From assembly GCA_026545225.1 (NCBI GenBank), contig CM048849.1:44478336-44542335 (forward strand): a stretch of 64,000 bases of DNA, written 5' to 3'. Positions 34,946 to 46,424 of the stretch are shown in pieces (position 1 is the first letter of the stretch; each line of letters opens with the position of its first letter). The DNA is from Cornus controversa. Lineage: Eukaryota; Streptophyta; Magnoliopsida; Cornales; Cornaceae. Position numbers and translations under genes: made by a program. The notes beneath the pieces are model-generated. The model did no database searches. It was not told the origin of the DNA and was given only the letters and a program-made list of their open reading frames with translations.

Positions 34946-36824
34946 GTACATTTGGTAGGAAGGAAGGAAGAGGAGTGGATAAAAGATAGGAAAAAAAAGA
35001 ACAACTTCTTTCATTTAGTAAATAGTAGATAATGAGGAAAGAGAAATGAGGATGAATGAGTCATTCTTCCTACTATATAAATTTCATTCCTCCAAATATG
35101 AATGAAATACAAAAAAAAAAAAAAAAAAAAGTAAAACTTTTATAAAAAAATTTAAATTATAATTTTCCATTTTTCTTAGACAAAAATAACCTCATTATTA
35201 TCTGCCATCAGAAAAATTGTGGATAGTCATGTAATTTCAAAAACAACTCATTTTCCAATTTTCATTAAATGACCGTGAACTCATCCATTGGCAGTCGCGA
35301 CCCTTCATTAAAGTATCTGACCCCATCTCTACCACCACCACCACCACCGTACCTCAGCATGCTGACAATCCTCTACGCTATATTTCTGGCGACAAAAGCC
35401 TAGGTTAGTACTTAGTACCGTGCCAATGTAAAGAAAGGTCTTTGTTGCCGTAAAGTGATAACTTCTCTTCAATTTGGTTTATGGTTCTGATTTAGGATAA
35501 AGCGTGGTGGAAACATTGAGGAGAGGGTGGGGGAGAGATGATTACGAGAATAGAAAGAAGGTGGGGTAGGTTAGGTTCTTGAAATTAGATAAATGTCCAT
35601 TTTTGTTAATGGTGTGGCTTCCTCTAACGAGGCTTTTTTTGTTTAAGATAAAATAGAGACAACCTAATCGTCCCCTGCAAAGGAGGGAAGTTAGCTGTCT
35701 ACTATTAAATAAGTTCAATTTTAGCAACTTTTTTTTAGGAAAATTAAATTTTAGTGACCAAAATTAAAAAAATATGTTATTTTTTAGTGATCTTAAACTC
35801 AATAAAAGGTGAATAGTGAATTTAAAATATAATTACTAATGAGTCATCATTTAATTTTAATACTCAAAATATCCTTCCTTTTCTCCATATATCTCCATTC
35901 TTTCTTCATTTTCTTCAACCCCAAATATCATAAACTTCAAAGAATTCGATGATTTGTATGCAACATATGAACATATATACATTCTAAAGAAAATATAATA
36001 ATACATATAAATTTATTCCTGCATATTAATATCTCATTAACAAAAAAAAATAATAATTTGGGTGCAATTAATTATTAATACGGAATATTGGAAGATATGA
36101 ATAGACTTGGTTAATAGACCTATTGCTTTCTGCCCATGACGGATGATTATCAACTTCTCTGAATCTTCATTTTCTTATATCAGCTATCAAATAGTTAATT
36201 TATTTAAAGCGACAACTCTTGTAGCATCTTTGGAATCCTAAAACTCACCAAAGAAAAAAAAATTCATATATGCATATGCATTAATTGTAAGATTAACATA
36301 TATGTCTAAATCTATATATACACACACACACACACTTTCTTTTCTAGAATCTTTTTATGCATTTTGAAGCTTTGATATTTTGGAGTAAGAGATCAGAGAA
36401 GACGAAATAATGATTGAGAATCTCTAGATAAAAGAGAGTGCATTTTGTATATTAAAGTTAAATGGTCATTTGTTGGCAATTATTTTTCAAGGTTTGTCAC
36501 TATTTACATTTTATTGAGTTTAACGTTATTGTGAATTTTTTTTTTGTAATTTTGGCCACCAAAATTTAATTTTTTCATATTTCTTTCATTTTCTCTTGAC
36601 AAGCAAATTTTTGTAATTTTGGTCACCAAAATTTAATTTTTTCATCTTTCTTTCATTTTCTTTTGACAAACAAAATAAGTGTTACTTCCATCCATTCTCT
36701 TCCATCCAATCAAAAAAAAAAAGAAGAAAACAACACTATATTTCTTCAAAGGATGTTTCGTCTATTTTTTTTTTCTCTCTCTTTCTATTCAATTTTCGTT
36801 TTTTCATTCAAACATAGCATAAGT
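34946..36824. mobile_element. Nested composite B: second, diverged copy of the same arrangement
   Basis: Left outer arm 'tttggtaggaaggaaggaag' (34951), inner element left arm 'taggaaaattaaattttagt' (35736), inner right arm 'ccaccaaaatttaatttttt' (36557-36576), and right outer arm 'attcaaacatagcataa' (about 36808-36824). The parts match composite A in order, with about 570 bases of extra sequence between the outer and inner left arms. No protein-coding gene lies inside. Confidence 0.6.
36542..36674. repeat. 67-bp tandem duplication across the inner/outer junction of composite B
   Basis: ttttgtaattttgg.cacca and following sequence through cttttgacaaacaaa is present twice at period 67. The unit includes the inner element's terminus and adjoining outer sequence, so it arose after insertion. 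Confidence 0.85.
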
Positions 36825-37444
36825 AAGAAAACGTCATAAAGCCAAACGGTAGAAAAGTATTCTTAAAAAATCTTTAAAAAAATCTACGTGGAGTTCTTTC
36901 CAAATGAGAGGTAAGACGTGAGAAGCCCCAACATGGCCCAGTATGGCACACTTGAGTGTCTGCATGTGTTGATTATTCATACAAAAAAAAAAAAAAAAAG
37001 TTAATAATAATAAAAAATCTTCGAAAAGCAAAAAATTAAAATCTATATAGCTGTGTTTTTTTTTTAGATTATTTTGTCACCTATGCCAGATAAAGAATAA
37101 CTTTAATATTAAATACACGAAGGATGTGGACAAATGCCACAAATATGTTCAATTTGATCCAAAGCAATCAAATCGTTTACTTTGGTTTGGTTTTAGTGAG
37201 TCATTTATTTGATTCCGGATCAAAAAATAGTGAAACCAATGCCATACGTAACAACTCTGCAAAAGAAAAGTTAGGTTTCAGGACCATCATCAATTTTAGC
37301 TTTAGCAAAAATACTTTGGGCCGAATAGATGTATCCCCACGATAACAAAACACAATCAACAATTTATCAAAAAAGCAAATTCTGGAATAATAAAAAATTC
37401 TTTATTGGTATCTAAAGAAAAAGAAAAAAAAAGATAAAAATGAA

Positions 37445-37812
37445 AGGTAAATATACACTAATCTGCTTTTTTATTTGTAAAATTACACTGACCTTCTTTA
37501 AGATTAATTTGTATTTTTGTAACACTGACCTCTCATCTTGTTTGTAAAATTACAGTGACGTGCCTTGAAGTTTGTATTTTTATAATACCGTGTTATCTTT
37601 CATTAATGACAGTTAAAGGTCAGTATGGTTAACATGTACATAAGAATTATTAATTTTTGTAATGTTGTAAGAATAGAAACGTAATTATACAACAATTGTT
37701 AACGACATTCTCTTGATAATCCTAACATGGGAGGTTAGTGTAATTTTACAAACAAGAGGGAAGATAAGTATATATTGATGAAATCATAGAGGAGACCAAT
37801 GTAATTTATCCT
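37445..37812. mobile_element. MITE with 8-bp target duplication
   Basis: Termini AGGTAAATATACACTAA and CCAATGTAATTTATCCT are imperfect inverted repeats, and aaaatgaa stands on both sides (37437-37444 and 37813-37820). Subterminal 'aaaattacactgacc' and 'gttagtgtaattttac' are also mirrored. An 8-bp duplication suits hAT. A degraded 9-bp Mutator duplication is possible. Confidence 0.7.
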
Positions 37813-38410
37813 AAAATGAATGGCAAATTAAAAAAAAACAGAATATTGCAATTATTCATTGATCGAATTATTTATATGTCATACTGTAAATTGAACCAAC
37901 TGTTAATCTGAATATTAGTATTTTAATAATTATCTTAAAAGAATAATGATAAAAATACTGGATTGGAAAAGTTATTTATGTGAGTGGGGTTGTGAATTTC
38001 GTCACATGTCATGTGGTGGATTCCATGCACCATCCCACTCACAAAACACAGGGTTCATTGATACCAGCTTGTTAGGGGTTGTAAAAGTAATATTACTTCG
38101 GTTAATTAGTTCTAAGAAGAAGAAAATTAAGTTGAATAAGTATTACATTGATTTAAAAATCCTCTCCTCATTAGATTTCTAATACATAGAAACCGACCTA
38201 CTTTGATTGCAATTCGGTCTCTTCCAGAGTTTTAAGAAAACTAAATTAAATATACTTTTTGTATTTAAATTTTGTTTATATATATATAAACAATAGATGA
38301 AATTATAACGTGCATGATACGTAGGAGAGCCGGTCCGTTTCAAACCCTACTAGACTTGGTATACTGTTAGGTTTTGGCTGTGTACTTTACATATATATAT
38401 ATACTGGTAG

Positions 38411-38418
38411 TATATAAA
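38411..38418 (+). promoter_or_regulatory. TATA box of the first F-box gene
   Basis: TATATAAA lies 95 bases before the F-box start codon. The following stretch through 'gaaacaccataacca' recurs upstream of the 40.7-kb microgene, supporting it as a shared promoter/leader. Confidence 0.5.
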
Positions 38419-38505
38419 AACCACGAAGCTAGTCATTATTCACGCGTTCATATATACATGCATGAATGAAACACCATAACCAGGATTTTTCAGAGGAAAA
38501 CAAGA

Positions 38506-39615
38506 ATGGAGAGAGAGAAAGCAAGAAGAAACCCATTGCCAAACCTTCTCGAAGAGATCATCCTAGACATACTCCTGCGACTCCCCGTCAAATCTCTCGT
38601 CCGGTTCAGTTGCGTCTGCAAGTCATGGCTCGCTCTATTTGCTTCGCCGGACTTCACCAGAATCCGAAACCAACGCCGCCTTATTCTAACATGTTTCGAA
38701 GAACCATCATTCTCAATTAAATCTATGGACTTCGAAGCATTATTAAACGATAATAACGTAGTTAACCTCGATCTTGCATTGAAAACAATCCCGAGAAAAT
38801 ACAATACGGTTCAAGTTTTGGGCTCTTGTAATGGCTTGTTGTTGTGCAGACTCAATTTCAGCGCTAATGATGGTCTCTTCTTATGGAACCCTAGCACTAG
38901 ACAGTGCAAAGAGTTGCCACAAAGTGGCAATTCTTGCGAAACTAGTAGTACTAATTTAGAGTTATTCTATGGGTTTGGCTACGATTCCTCCATTAATGAC
39001 TACAAGGTAGTGAGAGGCGTTTGCTCTTTCGTCAACTATTTGGAAAGAAGAACAAAATCTAAAGTCGAAGTTTATTCGCGAAAAACCAATTCTTGGAAAA
39101 GGATTCGAGAATTGCCTTACCCTATAATCTTCCAAGAGAAGGGGGCATTTTTTGACAAATTTTTGCATTGGTCAGGATATCTTGAACTAGGCCAAAGATC
39201 ATTGTCTATGGTTGTTTTTGATTTAGAGAAGGAAAAATTCGGAGAAGTGTTGAAACCAGATTATGGAGATGGGAATTGTTTCATAGATCGGGTGGGGGTT
39301 TTAGAAGGGTCTCTTTGTGTAGTTTGTGATCATTGTGAAAGCTATGATCAGCACTTGACATTGAGTATATGGGTGATGAAAGAGTATGGTGTTAGTGAGT
39401 CTTGGACAAAGTTAATAAGCATACCCTCTATTTTAGCACCTAGTGTGGAGATTGTGCCCTTGTGTATCACAAAGGGTGGTGAACTTGTCATGCAATGGAC
39501 ATGGGAAAGGATTGTCAAGTGCAATTTGAAAGAGATGACATTTATAGATCTTCTGGGGACTAACAATATTGAAACTGAAGCAGCTATGTATGTGGAGAGT
39601 TGTGTGCCAGTGTGA
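38506..39615 (+). CDS. F-box protein with F-box-associated domain
   Basis: A single-exon gene of 369 residues. F-box proteins bind SKP1 and select substrates for SCF ubiquitin ligases. The F-box is at residues 11-41 (LPNLLEEIILDILLRLPVKS then LVRFSCVCKSW). It is followed by an associated domain with LGSCNGLLL, LWNPSTRQCKELP, YGFGYDSSINDYKVVRG, VEVYSRKTNSWKRI and a C-terminal SWTKL...LCITKGGEL pattern, the usual order of the plant FBA type. Length is typical. The ATG is the first after the leader and precedes a basic stretch (EREKARRN). It is the best preserved of the local copies, with close relatives at 46.1 and 58.1 kb. The substrate cannot be inferred. Confidence 0.9.
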   Translation: MEREKARRNPLPNLLEEIILDILLRLPVKSLVRFSCVCKSWLALFASPDFTRIRNQRRLILTCFEEPSFSIKSMDFEALLNDNNVVNLDLALKTIPRKYNTVQVLGSCNGLLLCRLNFSANDGLFLWNPSTRQCKELPQSGNSCETSSTNLELFYGFGYDSSINDYKVVRGVCSFVNYLERRTKSKVEVYSRKTNSWKRIRELPYPIIFQEKGAFFDKFLHWSGYLELGQRSLSMVVFDLEKEKFGEVLKPDYGDGNCFIDRVGVLEGSLCVVCDHCESYDQHLTLSIWVMKEYGVSESWTKLISIPSILAPSVEIVPLCITKGGELVMQWTWERIVKCNLKEMTFIDLLGTNNIETEAAMYVESCVPV

Positions 39616-39652
39616 CCCATTGTGGACAGAGGGATTGAGAGAGAGAAACAAG

Positions 39653-39657
<5 letters not shown>

Positions 39658-39699
<42 letters not shown>
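39658..39699. repeat. (AT)n microsatellite after the first F-box gene
   Basis: About 21 AT units 42 bases after the stop codon, probably in the 3' untranslated region. A similar array precedes the duplicated flank at 52.4 kb. Confidence 0.95.
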
Positions 39700-39702
<3 letters not shown>

Positions 39703-39960
39703 GAAGGCCAAAAGAGCAAGTAAAGTAGCATGCTAGCTTATTCAATATTTTCCTTTTTCTCTTCACATCTCTACAATCTGTCATTGTATGCATTTGCAAA
39801 CTATGGGACAGTATTGTTTCATTGTGCCAATATAGAACAATTTAATGTTGCTCTACATTCATCAACTTTAAGCTTTTCCAAAAATTTTATCGGACCACAT
39901 CAACGATTAGGAGGATGCACCTATTCACCGGTTAGTATTGTCCTTTTAAAAAACTAAAAA

Positions 39961-40139
39961 TTATCATATTTATGATATAATAAGGTCACAGTTTCCATAA
40001 ATAAGAACTAAGGTAGAATCATAAGTTAAGTTACCTTATTAGTTTTTCAATAAAAAATTTCCATCTTTGCCCGAAAAATAAGAAGTGACCTTATTATTTG
40101 ATAAATATAATAAGAACAATCTTAGATTATATACTGTTT
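39961..40139. repeat. Duplicated F-box flank, copy 1
   Basis: Shares long blocks (aaggtagaatcataagtta, accttattagtttttca, aagaagtgaccttattatt, gaacaatctt) in order with 52405-52600. The remainder of 39740-40690 shows no gene. Confidence 0.85.
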
Positions 40140-40700
40140 TCCTTGTCCCACTGAAAATAGGATTTGACACATTGTTCAAACCGGAACATTTTATATCCTG
40201 TTCCAACGGTCTTATAGCTAGAAAGCCTAGAATAGGCTATTTAGTTATCCCTGAAATGGGAATGGGTTTCCTCTTTTGGGCCATTTTCTTTCGGCTTGGT
40301 TGGGCTGCGGCCTTGTATTCTCGCTAAGATAATGTGGCTTGGGCTTATTAAAAAAAACAAAAAAAGGCCTGAATCTAGTCATACATGCACGATGAAACAC
40401 CATAACCAAAATTAACCGAAACGCGAAAACAAATGTAGTGGCTCTAATTTTATTCAGACTTGGGTCACAGTGTGACTTGGTTTTGATCTGAACTCGAAGA
40501 ACAAAAAAATCTGGTCACTTCTTCTTGCGGGGTGTGTAGCCGGTTCTAGAACTTTCTTGTAGCGATGTTTAGGGTTTGAGATGTGATAAAAAAAAAAAAA
40601 TTGAAAACTACAATTTAGATTGTAAGAGAAAGAGAATTTGAGAGCTGAAACTAACTTTCATCGGATCTTCACGTAAGTTGCGGTTGTTGTAACACAAAAG

Positions 40701-40784
40701 ATGGCAACAGAGAAGGTCAGAGCAAACTCATTGCCAAACCTCCCCGAAGAGTTAATCCTTGTACCACCCATTGAGTGGAAATAA
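40701..40784 (+). pseudogene. F-box microgene: internal deletion derivative, 27 codons
   Basis: The open frame reads MATEKVRANSLPNLPEEL, then IL, then VPPIEWK and TAA. The first 20 codons match the start of the neighbouring F-box genes. From 'ttgtacc' on, the sequence matches their C-terminal end and 3' flank (aaataataacatt.gaaagat). The centre of the gene is gone and the joint is at a shared TTG, which suggests microhomology-mediated deletion. It retains upstream leader similarity (gtttagggttt at 40567). Whether it is transcribed is unknown. It lacks most of the F-box. Confidence 0.8.
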
Positions 40785-40789
40785 TAACA

Positions 40790-42740
40790 TTAGAAAGATA
40801 AAAGTAGTACAAATGAGTTATTTTCTGTTCAGATATCTTGTTTTATGTCTTAATTCTGCATTTGTAATTTATGGTACGGTTCTGTTTTCTGAAGAAAAAA
40901 GGTAGTAATGAGTAGGCATTTTGTTTTTTCTTTGTTTGCTCTTTATTTGTTGGGGTTGTCCTATTTGGGTTGTTTTTGTTGCCCTAGGGGCTGTCTACAG
41001 TAGTAGCTGGTCTTCCCTACCTTTATACTTGTATGGTATTTTTTAAAAGATTTCTTCACAAGTCATTTCTACTTCATGACTTGGATGTCGCGAGTTCGAA
41101 ATGTAAATCAGTTTCTCCAAATACGAAGGTAAATGTTTGTACATTTGACCATCTTCAAACTCCGCAGCAACGAAAGAATATCATGAATGTCCTTTATCAT
41201 GTTTCTTCTCATTCTCCTCCCAGACTACTTATTGACAATTTCCCTCTCTATGTTGTGTGGGGAATTTATTTATAGACAAATTCCTACCATCTGATCCTCC
41301 ACCACTTCGACATCTTCAATGCAAGAGGAGATGATTGTTCGGTGTATACAAATTAATTCCTCTGGCAATAGTCTCTTTCCCTAATTTTTGGATTTCAAGT
41401 TTTTTCAAAAGAAATACAAAACATTAGTAAGTTGTTTCAGTTGAAATAAAATTTTGAATTGAGTGGTTAGTCCATTTAAGAAACGAACTTCATAACCATA
41501 AAAGACACCATACTTGTTGATAATTTGAATGTCTATATTCTCTCAGGCAGAGTTGATTCACTCTCCGGCACAGTTGAGTCATCCTGTCCATTTCCTCCAC
41601 AGAGATCAATACCTTTCTCACTTCAATTTTTATCTTATAATTAAAATTTTCTGGTGATTCCGAATATTTCTCGAAAGAACTCCTAGTTAGAAGATGTCAA
41701 GGGTGAGACTTGGTTGGCCCGACTGAACCATATCCGACTTGGTCTTCGAACAGGCTTGAATAGTTTTTTTTGTTGCACAGTGAGTTAATTTTTTTTAGAA
41801 TGACGTAAATTCAAGTTAGGCTTGTACAAAAGTGTTGGCAACGGATCGACAATCCAAACCAATTCGAATCTGATACCTTGACTTGAGTCTAATCCGAACA
41901 TAACCTGGCCAAACCCAACTTGCTCGAATTGCACCCCTGCAATAAAGATATAAATATTTGTGATATGATATGACATAATGTGGTCGAACAGGGGACTAGT
42001 TTCATTCCTTGAGAAACTTGATATGAACACATAGAATGAAACCAACAAAGAGAACAAGGGGAAAACATAAAGGCAGTTCCAAAACCTATGATAAAAACAA
42101 TAAATCCTCCAAATTTTCAACATAATTATTCGAAATTGCCAATCAGATCATATCTATTGTTTAGTTTTCAGATTTGATAATTTTTTTTTTCTGTTTTGTT
42201 TTTCCTTCCAAGATTTTCTTCTCGGCAGAGAATTCTCAAATTTTTTTTTTTGGGAACTTACTTCTGTATTAGGAAAGTTGAATTATGAAGAAATTATATA
42301 TACACTGAAGAGGATCAGTACTGGCGTATCAAACCTCCCATGTTCCCTATTACCGTAGGATGAGGAGTGTGAATAGCACTCAAATTCTTGTGTGACTTGG
42401 TTTCTTCTATTTCTGTTTGGAAAGTTGAATTATGAAGATATTATATATACAATGAAGAGGATAAATACTGGCCTATCAAACCTCCCATGTTCATCAAAAA
42501 TCTAATTAATCAGCTGTATGTCATTTCCTTTTAAATTGAAAAGGAGGGTTCGAGTTTCTTTATAGAGAGAGAAACTCACACGAGTATTATATTTAAACTT
42601 ATTCGGCTCATGTGACTTGTGATGTGTTACGTGTGTCCAGAGAGATTAGTCTCACCCGAAGGATGTGGATACCTCGTGTCGATAAAAAAAAAAAGGTGAT
42701 GAGTCCCCACCACATGACATCATCATGACGAGAAATTAAC
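40790..42740. other. Intergenic spacer with a direct repeat
   Basis: The first 120 bases match the 3' flank of the 46.1-kb F-box gene (cagatatcttgttttatgtcttaattctgcattt). Further on nothing is recognised except the repeat at 42272-42492. Confidence 0.6.
42272..42492. repeat. 74-bp direct repeat, period 147
   Basis: ggaaagttgaattatgaaga and the following sequence to cctcccatgttc are present at 42272-42345 and 42419-42492 with few differences. Confidence 0.9.
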
Positions 42741-42744
42741 ATTG

Positions 42745-44165
42745 GACTAGTCTGATCAGCTTTTACCAGTGACGAAATTAAGGAATGCATGTTCTCTCTT
42801 AATAGTGACAAATCATCTTGGCCTGATGGGTTTAATGTCCATTTTTTCAAGCATTATTGGCATATTGTAGGTAGAACTATCACTAAAGAAATTAGGGAGT
42901 GATCTTCATTAATGGGAAGCTCTTTAAATCAGTGAATAGCTCCTACATAGCAATGGTTCCTAAATGCCCCAACCCTTCCTCTATGAATCATTATCAACCT
43001 ATTTCATGCTACAATGTAATGTATAAATATATCTCAAAACTTCTAGCATCTAATTAAATTGCAGCCCATTCTCCCATCCATCATTGAAACACCCAAACAA
43101 CTTTTGTTCATGGGAGGAAAATCAATGAGAATATCCTGCTTTCTCATGAGCTGCTAAGAGGTTACCACTTACATTCCACTCCCCCTAGATGTGCTATCAA
43201 ATTAGACATTAGGAAAGCTTTTGACTCTATAGGATGAGATTTCTTTCTTGACACCTTACTTTTTCAGTTCTTCTTGGCCGGTTTTCCTACTGTCTTCGTA
43301 GCATGGGTAAGAGAATGCATCACTTACCTTTTTCTGTTTCCATAAATGGGGAAGTGAATGGTCACTCCAGAGGGGTAAAGGGCCTAAGGCAAGGTGATCC
43401 TATCTCACCATTTTTATTCATTATTGCCATGGATGTCTTCTCTTTAATTGCCCAACATTTTTTTTTGCTTCTAATCCAATATTTAAATATCATTGGAGAT
43501 GCAAACCATTGAGAATTACCCATCTAAGCTTTGTTGATGACTTATTATTTTTTTTGATTCATGGTAATATTAACTCAGTTAACACTCTAAAGAAAGCATT
43601 TGACCTCTTTTCCAAACTCTCTGGCCTATCTATGAAACTTTCCAAAAGCACAGTTTTCATTTCAAGCCTATCTCCCTCCACTGAGCTATGCATCTCTCAT
43701 CTATTGGGGATTGGTAAGGGTTGTTTGCCTATTAAGCACCTTGGGGTTCCTCTAATCTCAACTAGACTCAAAGTAGTTGATTGCAAGATTCTTGTCAACA
43801 TAATTACTGGCAGAGTCACTCACTGGAGTAGTAAGACCCTCTCTTATACTTGCAGGCTTCAGTTGGTGAAACCAGTTCTCATTAGCATCCAAACCTATTG
43901 GACATGTCTCTTTATCCTCCCTAAATATGTTATTATTGAGCTTAATAGCATCTTCAGAGCTTTTTTATGGAAAAAGGTTTGAGCTGAAGAAATCAGGAAG
44001 TAAGATTGCTTAAGAGAATATTTATAGGCCTAAAGCTAATGGGGGATTAGGCCTGGCCAACATTGAGCTATGTAACAGAGCTGCTGTACTAAGACACTTA
44101 TTTGTGTTGATTAGGCTAATTCCTTTCTTGAGTGATGTTAATATAATGCAATTTGGCCTAGATAT
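42745..44165 (+). pseudogene. L1-type LINE reverse transcriptase fragment
   Basis: Frames add up to an L1 RT: WPDGFNVHFFKHYW near 42820, PNPSSMNHYQPISCYNVMYK near 42970, IRKAFDS-like text near 43210, VKGLRQGDPISPFLF at 43375-43419, LSFVDDLLFF (active site) near 43530, then PIKHLGVPL. Stops and frame changes occur throughout, and the 5' and 3' parts are missing. Confidence 0.88.
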
Positions 44166-44483
44166 CTGTTTTTTTAGTTTTGCAATCTCTGTTAATGGTC
44201 ACTCTGTATTAGTGTTTCTGTATTATTTATATATATATTTTTCATTCTTAATTTTGTATCGACAGTGATGGATGCGCCTATTGTTTATGGCTTAGTTGTG
44301 CATTGTGGTGAGAGTTTCAAGAGAGATAGGAAGTCTGGGTCAACGAACACCAGTTACACAAACATCATCTTCCACAGGAAGGGGAGTCAACAGTGTAATT
44401 TGTAACCAACATGTATGCTTTGTTTTTGTTTGTTTGTTTGTTTTTTTTTTCTGTTTTACTTTTTCTCTTGCATTAGTTAAACC

Positions 44484-44574
44484 CAGGTTTTTTTTGTTGG
44501 GTACAAGGAATTACAGGTTTTTTGTTGGGTAAAGGAAAATGTCAGGTTTTTTTTTGTTGGGGTACAGGAAATGA
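44484..44574. repeat. 30-bp tandem repeat, three units
   Basis: Units start caggtttttt and continue gttgggtac.aggaa. T-run lengths vary. Confidence 0.9.
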
Positions 44575-45984
44575 TATGGTGTAGTTGATATGGTACAATG
44601 ATTTTTTTTTGTTTTTTGTTTTGTAAATGGGATACAACTGAATTGGGGGTACAAGTGACTGAGTTATTTTTGTTGATGAAGTTATGTAATGACAATTATG
44701 ATCACCGTTAATGATTTTAAATTTACATTTTATGTTTGACTTTACCTCTTTAGTTGGGTTGAAATTTAATTCAGAGCTTTCACTATTTTGTGTTTGATTT
44801 TTAAGTTATAACAGGTTGATATAATTTTTTTGGCTTATGAATGGCAATTCTAATATTTTGGCAAATTTAATTAAGAATATGAGAAATGGAGCGAAATGTA
44901 CCTTTTGGATGGGACTTGAGAAAGGGAGGGAAATGTACTGTTGAGAAATTGAGAAATGGAGGGAAATGTGTGGTCCATTAAGGCGGGAACAAAAATTGGC
45001 AGGAATAACTATTATACTGAAGTTGGATGAGGGACAATTTCGTCCATGTATTATGTTAAAGTGTGAGTATAATTGTATTTTAACTAATATATTTGGGTAA
45101 TATGGTTTTCACATATATTTGAAGGACAATATGGACTTTTGTGTATATGCATCTATGACTCGACCTTGATGGAAGTTTGTTTTAGGAGAGGTAAATGATA
45201 TTTGAAATAATTGAGGGAAATCTTTTGAGCATTTTGTTGACAAGAAGGGAGGTGAGTGTAATTTACTCTTTTTAAAATTTAGTTAAAATTCTTTTATTAG
45301 TTTTTTAGTATACAAATTAGTCAAGTCAGGTCGCGCCATGCAAAATGAGCCAAGTCAGTCCTACAAAATGAATTGGTTCAAATCTTACAAATGAGTTGGC
45401 CCAACAAAATATATTATAAATTATTATTTCTTTCTTTTGTTACATAGCTTTGATAATATCCGTTTACTTTTTATTTTTAGAAAAAAATAATTTTTTTATG
45501 TAAACGGGTTAGGTCATTATAAAATGGGTTAGGTTGTATAAATGAATCGTATTCTTGTAAACGGATTGGATTTTATATAAACAGATCCATTTATGTCAAT
45601 TTGAATTTTTAGCTTCGAATTTTATAAAATAGTATAGAGTTTAAATTTTTTTCAAAAAAAGTTATTAGATTTAACTGATCAAACATATTTTTTCATTTTA
45701 ACCTGTACAATTTTTTTCATTCGAATATGATGACAAAAATAGCCAAAATTAAAAATAACTTTTACATATTTTTAAATTAAAAACCAATTCAAGGAGTTGG
45801 TGGGCTGACTCAACCCATACATACTACGGGTTGAATGTGCAAGTCCACACCCGTCCAATCCCTTCAGTTTGCCAAGGTATGCAAGACTAAACCAAAATTA
45901 ACACAAAACGGCTTGGGTCGTGTTGCAGTTTTTCTAACGGGTTGAGGATCGAGTTGTAGAATTTTCTTAGTATATAATGAGGTT

Positions 45985-46029
45985 TAGGGTTTTGAGGTAT
46001 GATATATAATTAGGGTTTTGAGGTATGAT
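45985..46029 (+). promoter_or_regulatory. Duplicated telo-box-like motif upstream of second F-box gene
   Basis: tagggttttgaggtatgat occurs twice at period 26, about 110-150 bases before the start codon. A similar gtttagggttt stands upstream of the 40.7-kb microgene. A regulatory role is inferred. Confidence 0.35.
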
Positions 46030-46135
46030 AATTAAGATACAACATTAAAAACTGCAGTATAGAGCCGAATGTGTTCACTTTCTATCGATTTGCTGATTGC
46101 GTTTTTGATTTGTGGTGTTTGTCGTAATACAAAAT

Positions 46136-46384
46136 ATGGCAATAAAGGTCAGAAGGAACCCATTGCCGAGCCTCCCAGAAGAGATGATCGTTGAAATACT
46201 TTTGCGAGTCCCCAGCAAGTCCCTCCTCCGATTCCGCTGCGTCTGCAAGCCGTGGCTCGCTCTAATCGCCGAGCCTGGCTTCACCAAGATGCGCGGCCAG
46301 CGTCGCCTTATTGTATCAAGTCTCGAAGCTCAACCATCATTCTCAGTTGAATCTATCGACTTTGAAGCTTTAGATAACAATAAC

Positions 46385-46424
<40 letters not shown>

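Larger units (their letters stand above)
44166..46080. other. Intergenic spacer
   Basis: AT-rich, with a G/T-rich 30-bp tandem repeat at 44484-44574. A short GC-richer piece at 44270-44400 may be an exon-like relic, but no family was recognised. Confidence 0.4.

Noticed and set aside
39348-39799. Minus-strand frames behind the first F-box gene
   Set aside because: They are antisense shadows of the F-box coding region plus an (AT)n array translated as Ile-Tyr repeats.
46112-46135. Earlier start for the second F-box gene
   Set aside because: These in-frame codons contain no ATG, and alignment with the paralogues places the start at 46136.
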